A DNA stretch of 50,080 nt, taken from contig NZ_JAPCKK010000015.1 of assembly GCF_030705605.1 (NCBI RefSeq), positions 1 through 50,080 on the forward strand, given 5' to 3'. The position numbers and the translations under genes were made by a program. Of this stretch, positions 26,774 through 36,315 are shown one piece after another (position 1 is the stretch's first letter; the number at the start of each line of letters is the position of its first letter). The notes under the pieces are model-generated. The model was not told the origin of the DNA, did no database searches, and saw only the letters and a list, made by a program, of their open reading frames with translations. This DNA comes from Paenibacillus zeirhizosphaerae (GTDB lineage: Bacteria; Bacillota; Bacilli; Paenibacillales; Paenibacillaceae).

Positions 26774-28288
26774 GTGCTAGATGTATTTTATGAGAGATTC
26801 AGACCCGGCTTTCATTTTTCGCCTCCATCTCATTGGATGAATGATCCGAACGGATTAGTCTATTACGAGGGAGAATATCATCTGTTTTATCAGCATCATC
26901 CTCACGGCAACAATTGGGGGCCCATGCATTGGGGGCATGCGGTGAGTCCGGATTTGATCCATTGGGAGCATATGCCGATCGCTTTATTCCCGGATGAACA
27001 TGGGGCCATTTTCTCCGGCTGCTGCGTGGTGGACTGGAATAACAGCAGCGGACTGTTCAAAGGTTCCCATGGATTGGTCGCCATCTTTACCCATGCGGAC
27101 ACCTGCCCGAAGACAGGACAGCCGCGCCAGCGGCAAAGCTTGGCTTACAGCAGCGACAAAGGCCGAACTTGGCACAAATATGAGGGGAACCCGGTTCTCG
27201 CCGAGGATGATCTGATCGACTTCCGTGATCCGAAAGTGTTCTGGCATCCGCAGAGTGAGCGGTGGGTTATGGTGCTTGTGGCGGGAGACCATGCTCGTTT
27301 TTATGGGTCGAAAAATTTGCGTGAATGGTCGCTAACAGGAGAATTCGGCAAAGGGGAAGGCTCGCATGACGGCGTTTGGGAATGCCCGGACCTTTTTGAA
27401 TTACCGATCGATGACAGCGGGCACTCCAAATGGGTGCTTATCATAAGCATTGGGGATAATCCCGAATGTCCTGAAGGCTCGCGCACACAATATTTTATCG
27501 GAGAGTTCGACGGAAATACGTTCATCAATGACAACTCGGCCGATCATATCCTTTGGCTGGATCATGGCAGGGATAATTATGCGGGTGTCTCTTGGTCGGA
27601 TATACCGGAGCGAGACGGGCGGCGCGTGATGATCGGATGGATGAGCAACTGGAAATATGCCAACGAGACGCCAACCGGAGACTGGAGAGGCGCCATGACT
27701 CTGCCCCGTGCCTTGTCATTGACCAGCCGGGACGAAGGCATAGTTCTGACCCAAATGCCTGTCCGGGAAGTTGAACGGCTGCGAAAAACATCGATGAGCT
27801 GGAATGATGTTACGGTGACGCAGGACGTACCGTTCACACAGCAGACGAACGATGGTCTGCTCGAGATCGAAGCGGATATCGATATCCGGTCCGGGAACGA
27901 GACGCATATTAAATTCAAGTCCTCCGGGCAAAACGAGATGATTATTGGATATGATCCTGTGTGCCAACGGCTATCTATCGACCGTTCCAAATCGGGTCTG
28001 ACTGACTTTCATCCGGAGTTTGCATGCAATCACGGTGCAAGCCTGGTTCCGGAGGATGGAAAGATCAAGTTGCATATCTGGCTGGACCGCAATGCGGTTG
28101 AAGTGTATGGGAATGACGGCCTGATTGTACTGACGGATCAAATATTCCCGGATGCTCCGATCGAGAATGTTTGGATAAGTACGAATTCGGGGCAGGTTGT
28201 ATTGAACTCACTTCATATTCATACTCTTAAATCCGTTCCTATTTCTAATGGTGCCGTCGAGCAGGCTTCAAGGGGGAATGACGCGTGA
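26774..28288 (+). CDS. GH32 beta-fructofuranosidase, canonical, cytoplasmic
   Basis: 504 residues. It cleaves beta-fructofuranosyl bonds (sucrose, fructo-oligosaccharides or levan/inulin fragments). The three catalytic motifs are complete: nucleophile D24 in 'WMNDPNG', transition-state stabiliser D152 in 'FRDPK' and acid/base E203 in 'WECPDLF'. The five-blade propeller is followed by a C-terminal beta-sandwich with 'LHIWLDRNAVEVYGNDG'. There is no signal peptide, so it acts on imported oligosaccharides. A GTG start at 26774 with GGGAG upstream is used, because an upstream in-frame ATG would overlap the binding-protein gene by about 100 bases. The next gene overlaps its stop by four bases. Confidence 0.94.
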   Translation: MLDVFYERFRPGFHFSPPSHWMNDPNGLVYYEGEYHLFYQHHPHGNNWGPMHWGHAVSPDLIHWEHMPIALFPDEHGAIFSGCCVVDWNNSSGLFKGSHGLVAIFTHADTCPKTGQPRQRQSLAYSSDKGRTWHKYEGNPVLAEDDLIDFRDPKVFWHPQSERWVMVLVAGDHARFYGSKNLREWSLTGEFGKGEGSHDGVWECPDLFELPIDDSGHSKWVLIISIGDNPECPEGSRTQYFIGEFDGNTFINDNSADHILWLDHGRDNYAGVSWSDIPERDGRRVMIGWMSNWKYANETPTGDWRGAMTLPRALSLTSRDEGIVLTQMPVREVERLRKTSMSWNDVTVTQDVPFTQQTNDGLLEIEADIDIRSGNETHIKFKSSGQNEMIIGYDPVCQRLSIDRSKSGLTDFHPEFACNHGASLVPEDGKIKLHIWLDRNAVEVYGNDGLIVLTDQIFPDAPIENVWISTNSGQVVLNSLHIHTLKSVPISNGAVEQASRGNDA

Positions 28289-30564
28289 ACCAAGTACCCG
28301 ACAATCGGGGGCTCATGATGTATTGGGCTTTCGATGAAGGAACCGGAGGAAAAGCTTTGGAGAGCGTATCCCAAACCCGGGATGATATTCAATACGTATT
28401 TAAGCAAGCGGAGTTTACGGAACCGCGAGATCCGCAGTGGAGACAGGGAATATTGGGCAGCGGGCTCCTGTTCGATGGGTACTCGACATTCGTAGCCCAT
28501 CGGGTCAATACGGGAAATTCGAGTGGAGAGCCTGGGTTTCTGACAACGCTCAGCATCGGAGTATGGGTAGCGCCCCGCTCCTACGAATGGGGGGAGGGTG
28601 GTAAATTGGCTTCCATCGTGAACCGCTACAACATGGACCGTAAGCAGGGTTATTTGCTGGGTATGTTTCGCCACGGATCATGGTCTTTCCAGGTTGGGCT
28701 TGAAGGAGGGGCTTGGGCGGAGATTTGGTCACCGGACGGCTGTGAATTGTCCAAAAATGAATGGTCTTATGTAAGTGCGGTGTTCGATGGGAACCAGGGA
28801 GAAATGAAGCTTTATTTGAACGGCAGTGAAATCGCTTCGACTACTTTGCCACGCGGTTCTCGCTTGACCGAGGCAGTGGACAGCGATCTGCTCATCGGAA
28901 AGAACAATCACAGCAGCCGTCTGGCAAAGGTGTTCAGCCTGCATATGTTTAGCGGTATCATCGATGATCTCAAGATCTATAATCGTGCCCTGAACGCGGA
29001 AGAGGTGGCCGCTGCTTATCGGCATGTACTGGACTCCGCCCATGGAGGTGTCCGACCGTCCTTAAAATATGATGAGATCAAGCTGGACCGGGCGCCCCTG
29101 CTGTCGGACCGGCATAGACCCCAATATCATGTCAGCCCGCCGGCCCATTGGATGAATGAACCTCATGCGCCGATCTATTTTGATGGGAAATATCATTTGT
29201 TCTATCAGCATAACCCGCTAGGGCCTTTCTTTCATCAGATCCATTGGGGGCATTGGGTAAGTGAAGATCTGGTGCATTGGCGCGACCTCCCCGTGGCGCT
29301 GGCGCCGGAGAAAGATCGGCTTGCACCGGACGGGATCTGGTCGGGAAGCGCAACCTATGATGCGGACGGTCTGCCTGTCTTGTTCTTTACGGCAGGCAAT
29401 GACAGCGCTTCGCCGAATCAGAGCGTTGCGCTTGCCCGCAGCACATATACCCGGGATGGAGACCCGGATCTGGTTCACTGGGTCAAACATCCGGAGCCGC
29501 TCATCGTGCAGAAGAAGGGCATGGGTGCATTTGGCGATTTCCGAGATCCCTTTGTTTGGAAGGACGATGACGGCTGGTATGCTTTGGTCGGGTCGGGGAT
29601 GGAAGGCGAAGGAGGCGCGGCGCTGGCATTTGCGTCCAAGGATATGCTGAATTGGACCTATAAAGGCTCCCTTTTTAAAGCGGATCTTCAGAAGTTCCCT
29701 TATCTTGGCCCGATCTGGGAGCTTCCCGTGCTGCTTCCGCTTGGCAGCGACAAGCAGGGGGGGAACAAACATCTTCTGCTGGTCAGCCCTGTGGGAAAAG
29801 GGGCGGATGTCGAGGTGTTCTATTGGATCGGACAGCTTGACAAGGAAAATCTGTCATTCATTCCCGATCAAGAGGAGCCGCAACTGATTGATGTCGGGGA
29901 TTTCCATTTTACCGGCCCGAGCGGAATGGTGGATCCGAGAACCGGCAGAAAGATCATCTTTACGATCGCCCAAGGGGAGCGAACACCCGAGCTGGAATAT
30001 AAATCGGGTTGGGCCCATAACGGCGGCTTGCCGCTAAGCGTCTATTTGCGGGATGACGGACGACTGGGAATCGAACCAATTGAGGAACTGCAATCGCTGC
30101 GGGGGGAGAAGCGGCTATCGCTTCGGAACAAGTCACTGGCCGAGACGAATGTACGGCTCCGGGAGGTTCAAGGCGACATGCTTGAGATTCAATTGGAAAT
30201 CGAGCCGGGCAGCGCCCGACAATTCGGAATCAAGGTCCGGTGTACACCGGACGGGAAAGAAGAAACGCTGCTGTATTATGATGCGATTCAATCGATGCTC
30301 TTGGTCGACCGGACGAAAACGACGCTGCATCCGGGAGAAAGATGCGGAGGGATCCAGGGCGGCAAGCTGGAGCTGCCAGACGAGAATCTGAAGCTTCACC
30401 TTTATTTGGACCGCTCCATGGTCGAAGCTTATGCCAACGGTTTGAAAAGCCTGACGACCCGGGTATACCCGAGCCGTAAGGATGCTTTAGGGCTTGAGAT
30501 TTGGGGAGACGGGGAACTAACGGTTAAATCCCTGGATATATGGGAGATGCAAGCCATTTGGTAA
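28285..30564 (+). CDS. LamG-GH32 protein, cytoplasmic, with WMNE in place of WMND
   Basis: 759 residues. An N-terminal LamG/concanavalin-like domain (about 10-245, with 'LGSGLLFDGYSTFVAHRVN' and 'MFSGIIDDLKIYNRALNAEEV') precedes a GH32 propeller and beta-sandwich (about 280-759). The stabiliser D421 ('FRDPF') and acid/base E479 ('GPIWELP') are present. The nucleophile motif reads WMNEPH, with Glu at 292 where GH32 normally has Asp. Motifs around it are otherwise well preserved ('YHLFYQHNP', 'IHWGHWVSEDLVHW'). No signal peptide is visible. GTG start overlapping the previous stop (GTGA). It is a clear paralogue of the secreted enzyme encoded next. Fructan-active enzyme is the best guess; a non-hydrolytic binding role is possible. 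Confidence 0.88.
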   Translation: MNQVPDNRGLMMYWAFDEGTGGKALESVSQTRDDIQYVFKQAEFTEPRDPQWRQGILGSGLLFDGYSTFVAHRVNTGNSSGEPGFLTTLSIGVWVAPRSYEWGEGGKLASIVNRYNMDRKQGYLLGMFRHGSWSFQVGLEGGAWAEIWSPDGCELSKNEWSYVSAVFDGNQGEMKLYLNGSEIASTTLPRGSRLTEAVDSDLLIGKNNHSSRLAKVFSLHMFSGIIDDLKIYNRALNAEEVAAAYRHVLDSAHGGVRPSLKYDEIKLDRAPLLSDRHRPQYHVSPPAHWMNEPHAPIYFDGKYHLFYQHNPLGPFFHQIHWGHWVSEDLVHWRDLPVALAPEKDRLAPDGIWSGSATYDADGLPVLFFTAGNDSASPNQSVALARSTYTRDGDPDLVHWVKHPEPLIVQKKGMGAFGDFRDPFVWKDDDGWYALVGSGMEGEGGAALAFASKDMLNWTYKGSLFKADLQKFPYLGPIWELPVLLPLGSDKQGGNKHLLLVSPVGKGADVEVFYWIGQLDKENLSFIPDQEEPQLIDVGDFHFTGPSGMVDPRTGRKIIFTIAQGERTPELEYKSGWAHNGGLPLSVYLRDDGRLGIEPIEELQSLRGEKRLSLRNKSLAETNVRLREVQGDMLEIQLEIEPGSARQFGIKVRCTPDGKEETLLYYDAIQSMLLVDRTKTTLHPGERCGGIQGGKLELPDENLKLHLYLDRSMVEAYANGLKSLTTRVYPSRKDALGLEIWGDGELTVKSLDIWEMQAIW

Positions 30565-30600
30565 AGTGAGCGCTTAGGCACTCCCTATCGCCTTACATTG

Positions 30601-30614
30601 TGAAAACGCTCTAT
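30601..30614. promoter_or_regulatory. cre-like site between GH32 genes
   Basis: TGAAAACGCTCTAT fits the cre consensus except at the last two positions, as does the site at 2683. It lies in the 154-base gap ahead of the secreted GH32 gene, where a separate promoter could lie. Weak evidence. Confidence 0.3.
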
Positions 30615-30718
30615 TATTCTCCTTTTTCATCATGATTATCATCCTTGTACAAAGGGAGCATTGCGAAGTCAGATAGCGATGTTTTTCTAAATTGGGAAAT
30701 CACGAAGGAGGATCGTGA

Positions 30719-33700
30719 ATGAGAAAAGAAAAAAAGAGAGGACACGTGTTTGGCAAGGCGATTATATGGACTCTGGTTCTTCAGCTTATTGCTCCCGTGA
30801 TTCCGGCCGCGGCCTATTCCGATTCCAATGGGGTGGAAACGCCCGCGTCTTTGGCTGAAGTGAATACGACGGTTACGGATGCAGTATATCAAGCAGTATA
30901 TCAAATCGAGAATTCGGGATTTGAAACCGGAGATTTGACGGGATGGACCATTGTCGAAGGCGAAGCGTTCGGTCCGGATAGCGTCTCGGACGAAACAACC
31001 TGGTGGGCGGAAGAAATCCCCTATAATCAGGAAGGTACTTATCATCTAAATGGGTGGAAATATGCGGAATCTGCGACAGGCATTCTTCGTTCCAGCACTT
31101 TTGAGCTGGGGGGAACGGGGTGGATTACCTTTAGACTGGGCGGAGGCAAACATACGGATCAAGTTTATGTGAGCGTTATCGAAGCAGATACGGGAAAGAT
31201 GATTGCTCGGTACGGCAATAGCGAATTTAACGAGTCCGGGTTCCCGGATCCCGCACAGGGCTTGAGATTGGCTAATATGGTGCAGTATAAAGCTGATCTG
31301 TCCAAGCACATCGGCAAAAAACTCTATCTTGAGATCGTCGATCATGCAACCTCGGATTGGGGCCTGATTTTTGCGGATGCCTTCAGCACGTTTAATGAGA
31401 TTGTACCGGTGGAAGGGGTCGTGGCTGAAAACATTATCCCAGCTGAAATCACGAATGCCAGTTTTGAAACGGGAAATTTCGATGGCTGGACGGTTGAGGG
31501 AGATGCTTTTCAAGTAACCGATGAAGCTCATGCAAGCAAAGACGGAAACTTCTATGCTAAATCTGTCTTGGAAGCTCAGGGCTCCATCACCTCCAATACT
31601 TTCACACTCCAGGGAAGTGGAACCATTAACTTTACTATTTTGGACATTTTAAAACCGGAGGACGCCTACGTCGAACTTTACGATGCCGTCAGCAATACGT
31701 TGCTTAAGAAAACGGGGAATGTCAGTGCAAATGAGAAAATCACATGGACTGTGCCGGAGTACTACAACAAGGAACTCTATGTAAAGGTCGTTGATCAGTC
31801 TGATCAAGCCGGCATTTCCGTTGACGGTTTCCAAGTACGTGGTGCGGGTACTATATTTTACTTGGATCTTAATGAAGGCGCAGGAAAGAAAACATCGGAT
31901 GAAGTACGCAAGCTTGAGCATGATGTGAACTATGTATTTAACAACGCCAGATATATGGACTCCAGGGATCCGAGATGGACTCCCCGCGGGGTGAAAGGCG
32001 GGGCCTTGTTGTTCGATGGATATTCGAACTATATTGAGGTCAACGCCAAGGATACCGTGCCTGTAAACGATGCGTTAACCATCGAAGCCTGGGTCGCTCC
32101 TCGCAGCTATGAATGGGGGGACGGAAACAAACTGTCCGCCATTGTGAACCAATCCGATCAGGATAAAGTGGAAGGCTTCGCTCTTGGAATGTACCGGCAC
32201 GGTACATGGTCGATGCAGGCCGGGATTGGCGGGCAGTGGATTCAGGTGTGGGTAAAGGATCACCCATTGGAAAAATACAAGTGGAATTATGTTACCGCTA
32301 CTTTCGATAAAAAAGATGGAATGATCAAGTTATATCTAAATGGTGAGGAAGTGGCTTCCCAAGCTACCCCCGTTAATGTCCCAATCACACCATCCACGGA
32401 AAGCCTGATCATCGGAAAAAATAATAAACCGGTTGAGCTGGCAGGACTGTTTTCCTTCAATATGTTCAGTGGACTCATCGATGAAGTGAAGCTGCACAAC
32501 AAAGCCCTTACGAGCGAAGAGGTACTAGCTGAGTATGAGAGCGTAAAGGCGCTCCACGGCGGTTCGGTTCCGGAAATTCCGAATGGGGATATTGATGAGG
32601 ACCCAAGTGTGTTTGACGGAGATCAGCACCGTCCCCAGTATCATGCAATGCCCCCACAAAACTGGATGAATGAAGCGCATGCGCCCATTTATTATAACGG
32701 CAAATACCATTTGTTTTATCAGCATAACCCGCAGGGGCCATACTGGCATCAAATCCATTGGGGGCATTGGGTAAGCGACGATATGGTGCACTGGGAAAAT
32801 GTAAGGCCGGCCCTTGCGCCCGAAGCGGGCACTCTTGACCCGGACGGCGCGTGGTCAGGTGGCGCGGCGTATGATCGAAACGGCAATCCCGTACTGTTCT
32901 ATACCGCCGGCAACGACTCCGAGTCGCCGAACCAACGAACAGCAGTTGCAACTCCAGCCGATTTATCCGATCCCGATTTGGAGCAATGGGTGAAATATCC
33001 CGAACCGGTGACGGAACAGAACGGGATCGGCATCCATAACGAGTTTCGCGATCCGTTCGTTTGGTACGATGAAGAGACGGATAAGTGGTATCAATTAGTG
33101 ACTTCCGGCCTTCAGGACTTCAGCAGCGGCACGGCATTAGTGTATGTATCCGACGATATGTACAACTGGGAGTATAAGGGGCCTTTATATGTTAGCAACA
33201 GAACCCTCTATCCGGAGTTGGGCACGGTCTGGGAACTGCCGGTATTATTGCCGTTAGGCAAGGATAGCAAGGGCCAACAAAAACATATATTCATGATTAA
33301 TCCGCATGAAAAACCGGAGCATGTACCGCCGGGGAACGATGTACAAAGAGATGTTGAGGTCTTTTATTGGATTGGGACCTGGGATCGGGAGAATTTCAAG
33401 TTTATCCCTGATCAAGAGGCCCCCTCCAAAATGGATGTAGGTGATGGTTATCTAACCGCAGAGAGCGGTCTGGTCACGCCTGACGGCAGAACGGTCGTAT
33501 TCTCCATGGTACAAAATGTAAGAACACCGCAAGCAGAATATCAATCCGGATGGGCTCATAATCTGGCTCTGCCAGTTTCACTAAGCCTGGATGAGCATGA
33601 TGAATTGCGCGTTGAGCCGATTCAAGAATTGCAGAGTCTGCGAGGAAATAAACTGGTTGATTTTTCAGAGAAAAATATGGAGTCCGCTAATCAATTGATC

Positions 33701-34651
33701 CGGAATGTCAAAGGCGACATGTTGGAAATTGTGATGGAAATGGATCCGCGTGAGGCTCAGAAATTCGGAATCAAGGTGCGGCGCTCCGACAATGGACAGG
33801 AGGAAACACTGATTTACTACGACAAAACAAACGGTACCTTTAATGTGGATCGCACCAAGAGCAGTATCGACCCGGATGTGCGCGTGGACGGCATTCAAGG
33901 CGGATACGTTGATCTAAACGGAGAGAATCTGAAACTCCATATTTTCCTCGATCGCTCGGTCATTGAAGCTTTTGCTAATTACAAGAAAAAGCTGACAACC
34001 CGAGTTTACGTAGGCAGATACGATTCCTTGGGCTTGCAAGTCTGGGCCGACAACGATATTACCATCAAGTCGATGAAGGTATGGGAGATGAATGCTTTAA
34101 GCGGTGAACCGGCTGCTCCGGTCGATGTGCCTGAGAACTGGGATGATTCTGTGTATACCGATACTACGAATCTGCCTAACCATGACTTTGCTACGGGCGA
34201 CTTAACCGGCTGGATTACGGAAGGAGACGCTTTCCAAGATGTCCACGTGACCGACACCAAGTTCTTCTGGGGTAACATTTACTTTAACCCGTCGCAAAAA
34301 ATTCCAGGGGGCTATCATTTGTGGGGCTTCAACGAGCAAGCCGGGGGCGACAGCTTGACGGGGACGCTGAGATCGCAAAATTTCGTCCTCGGGGGGAACG
34401 GCAGGGTCGACTTTCTGATCAGCGGCGGCCGGGATATAGACCGCTTGTATGTAGCGTTGGCCCGGGCGTCAGACGGCAAAGAGTTGTTTAAAGAGACAGC
34501 GACCAATTATGAGGAATACCAGCGGAAAATTTGGGATGCTTCGGATTATATCGGCGAGGAGCTTTTCATTAAGGTGGTTGACAAGTCTACAGGCGGTTTC
34601 GGACATCTTAACGTCGATGATTTTAACGTACCGGTACAGGTCAAGAAGTAG
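30719..34651 (+). CDS. Secreted multidomain LamG-GH32 fructan-degrading enzyme
   Basis: 1310 residues with a Sec signal peptide (positive head, hydrophobic 13-31, cleavage after 'PAAA'). Modules in order: beta-sandwich repeat A (about 62-225, 'NSGFETGDLTGW'), repeat B (about 243-376, 'NASFETGNFDGW'), LamG (about 378-610), GH32 catalytic region (about 638-1140), repeat C (about 1153-1305, 'NHDFATGDLTGW'). Catalytic-site residues are E652 in 'WMNEAH' (Asp in standard GH32), D778 in 'FRDPF' and E839 in 'TVWELP'. The repeats resemble carbohydrate-binding modules. There is no LPXTG sorting signal or SLH domain, so it is probably released. It probably attacks polymeric fructan outside the cell and feeds the ABC transporter. 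AAGGAGG precedes the ATG. Confidence 0.9.
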   Translation: MRKEKKRGHVFGKAIIWTLVLQLIAPVIPAAAYSDSNGVETPASLAEVNTTVTDAVYQAVYQIENSGFETGDLTGWTIVEGEAFGPDSVSDETTWWAEEIPYNQEGTYHLNGWKYAESATGILRSSTFELGGTGWITFRLGGGKHTDQVYVSVIEADTGKMIARYGNSEFNESGFPDPAQGLRLANMVQYKADLSKHIGKKLYLEIVDHATSDWGLIFADAFSTFNEIVPVEGVVAENIIPAEITNASFETGNFDGWTVEGDAFQVTDEAHASKDGNFYAKSVLEAQGSITSNTFTLQGSGTINFTILDILKPEDAYVELYDAVSNTLLKKTGNVSANEKITWTVPEYYNKELYVKVVDQSDQAGISVDGFQVRGAGTIFYLDLNEGAGKKTSDEVRKLEHDVNYVFNNARYMDSRDPRWTPRGVKGGALLFDGYSNYIEVNAKDTVPVNDALTIEAWVAPRSYEWGDGNKLSAIVNQSDQDKVEGFALGMYRHGTWSMQAGIGGQWIQVWVKDHPLEKYKWNYVTATFDKKDGMIKLYLNGEEVASQATPVNVPITPSTESLIIGKNNKPVELAGLFSFNMFSGLIDEVKLHNKALTSEEVLAEYESVKALHGGSVPEIPNGDIDEDPSVFDGDQHRPQYHAMPPQNWMNEAHAPIYYNGKYHLFYQHNPQGPYWHQIHWGHWVSDDMVHWENVRPALAPEAGTLDPDGAWSGGAAYDRNGNPVLFYTAGNDSESPNQRTAVATPADLSDPDLEQWVKYPEPVTEQNGIGIHNEFRDPFVWYDEETDKWYQLVTSGLQDFSSGTALVYVSDDMYNWEYKGPLYVSNRTLYPELGTVWELPVLLPLGKDSKGQQKHIFMINPHEKPEHVPPGNDVQRDVEVFYWIGTWDRENFKFIPDQEAPSKMDVGDGYLTAESGLVTPDGRTVVFSMVQNVRTPQAEYQSGWAHNLALPVSLSLDEHDELRVEPIQELQSLRGNKLVDFSEKNMESANQLIRNVKGDMLEIVMEMDPREAQKFGIKVRRSDNGQEETLIYYDKTNGTFNVDRTKSSIDPDVRVDGIQGGYVDLNGENLKLHIFLDRSVIEAFANYKKKLTTRVYVGRYDSLGLQVWADNDITIKSMKVWEMNALSGEPAAPVDVPENWDDSVYTDTTNLPNHDFATGDLTGWITEGDAFQDVHVTDTKFFWGNIYFNPSQKIPGGYHLWGFNEQAGGDSLTGTLRSQNFVLGGNGRVDFLISGGRDIDRLYVALARASDGKELFKETATNYEEYQRKIWDASDYIGEELFIKVVDKSTGGFGHLNVDDFNVPVQVKK

Positions 34652-34712
34652 AACGTTCCAACTGTTTTGTTGAATGAACGCTAAGCCACGTAAATCTTTA
34701 GGGGGAATCAGG

Positions 34713-36137
34713 ATGAGGGAATTTTTCTATCGGCCGGAGAACGCCTGGGTAGGGGATGTGATTCCCTATTATGAAGACGGGGAATTTAAACTATTCTATC
34801 TGCACGGCTGGCGGGAGAACTACCGGGATGATCTTGACCATGGCTGGCATCTGGTCGGAACGAAGGATTTCGTGAATTACCAGGCAGAAGGAGCCTGCAA
34901 AATCGAAGGCGGCACCGGCCATATTCTGAAAGTGGACGGTATCTATCATATGTTCTACTGCATATTTCCTCCAGGCAAGCAGCTCGTCTGCCATGCGATC
35001 AGCAGTGACTTGAAGACCTGGGAGCCTATTCCTGAAGATACCTTTGCCGCTGACGACCGCATCTATGAGCTGTCTGATTGGCGCGATCCTTTCGTGTTCT
35101 GGAATGAAGAGGAAGGCCAATACTGGATGTTGCTTGCCGCGATGGCGAAAGGGCCAACCAAGCGAAAAGGGTGCACCGCGCTGCTGTCATCCAAAGACCT
35201 TAAAACCTGGGAGTACCGCGAGCCGTTGTACGCGCCGAATTTGCACGTGGGGGCCCATGAATGTCCCGACTTGTTCCGGATCGGGGATTGGTGGTATTTG
35301 ATCTATTCCTCCTATACGGAACGTTTTGCGACCTTTTACCGAATGAGCCGCAGCCTGATTGGCCCTTGGCTTACCCCGAAAGAGGATACCTTCGACGGGC
35401 GGGCTTTCTATGCGGCCAAATCCGCGTCAGACGGGCGAGGACGTTATCTGTTCGGTTGGAATCCCACGAAAAACGACGATTTATTCGGTTGGAATCCGCC
35501 GAAATCCCGAGGCAAGGACTACAATACCTGGGATTGGGGAGGGAATCTGATCGTCCATGAAATCGTTCAGCGTCCTGATGGCACGCTCGGCGTAAAAGTG
35601 CCGGATACGGTTGATGCGGCATTTTCGCAGCCGCAGCCCGTACATTACCAGGGCATTACGGGAAATTGGCTCATTACGGATCACACGTTCTCCTGTATGT
35701 CGCCGCATGCTTTTGCCGGCTGCACGAGCCGGGAGGAGCTGCCTGATCAGTGCAAGATTTCCGCCAGCGTCTCATTTTCCGAGCAAACGCAAGGGGTCGG
35801 GTTCATGCTGCGTACGGAAGATACGTTAGATGAGGCCTATTACTTTACCCTGGAACCGCAGCGGAATCGCCTTACCTTCCGCGGAAAGATCATGCAGTCG
35901 GAAGAGGGCGGGAAGACGTTCCCTTATGAGGTGGAGCTGGAACGTCCGATTGATCTATTTCCCGATCGTCCTTACGAAATCAAAGTGTTTATGGACGGAT
36001 CGATTTGTGAGATTTACGTGGATGCGAACATAGCGATGAGTGCCAGAATGTATGATATCCCGCATGGGAAACTTGGTTTGTTTGTCAGTCAAGGCTATGC
36101 TGAGTTTAGCGATGTGCGAATCGAGGGCAGAGGATAA
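34713..36137 (+). CDS. Short GH32-type glycosidase (EcAec43/FosGH2-like)
   Basis: 474 residues, cytoplasmic. It belongs to the GH32/GH43 propeller superfamily but lacks WMNDPN. The equivalent N-terminal strand reads 'ENAWVGDVIPYYEDGEFKLFYLHGW', offering D15 as nucleophile. The stabiliser is D125 in 'WRDPFVF' and the acid/base is E183 in 'AHECPDLF'. A C-terminal beta-sandwich (about 310-470) holds 'PYEIKVFMDGSICEIYVD'. The pattern is that of the E. coli Aec43/FosGH2 group linked to short-chain fructo-oligosaccharide use. ATG 34713 is preferred because AGGGGGAATC precedes it. It is the last gene of the fructan cluster, and a strong terminator follows. Confidence 0.87.
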   Translation: MREFFYRPENAWVGDVIPYYEDGEFKLFYLHGWRENYRDDLDHGWHLVGTKDFVNYQAEGACKIEGGTGHILKVDGIYHMFYCIFPPGKQLVCHAISSDLKTWEPIPEDTFAADDRIYELSDWRDPFVFWNEEEGQYWMLLAAMAKGPTKRKGCTALLSSKDLKTWEYREPLYAPNLHVGAHECPDLFRIGDWWYLIYSSYTERFATFYRMSRSLIGPWLTPKEDTFDGRAFYAAKSASDGRGRYLFGWNPTKNDDLFGWNPPKSRGKDYNTWDWGGNLIVHEIVQRPDGTLGVKVPDTVDAAFSQPQPVHYQGITGNWLITDHTFSCMSPHAFAGCTSREELPDQCKISASVSFSEQTQGVGFMLRTEDTLDEAYYFTLEPQRNRLTFRGKIMQSEEGGKTFPYEVELERPIDLFPDRPYEIKVFMDGSICEIYVDANIAMSARMYDIPHGKLGLFVSQGYAEFSDVRIEGRG

Positions 36138-36148
36138 AACAAAAAAAA

Positions 36149-36187
36149 TGAGTAGGGGATCAATGAATCCCCTGCTCGATTTTTTTG
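36149..36187 (+). terminator. Terminator ending the fructan locus
   Basis: GAGTAGGGGAT pairs with ATCCCCTGCTC across a short loop, followed by GATTTTTTT. Confidence 0.9.
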
Positions 36188-36315
36188 AATGATCTGTTTG
36201 AAGTTTGGCTCAACCTAGAAATCAATTCTTGACGGCTTGGCAGGCTGGTGGGTTGGGCGGTAGATGAATCAACACTCGCAAGTCCGGACGCTTTGCATGA
36301 TTATCCCGTTTGATC

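Noticed and set aside
30719..34651. Cell-wall sorting signal or S-layer anchor on the secreted GH32 enzyme
   Set aside because: The protein ends 'FNVPVQVKK' with no LPXTG, hydrophobic tail or SLH motif.
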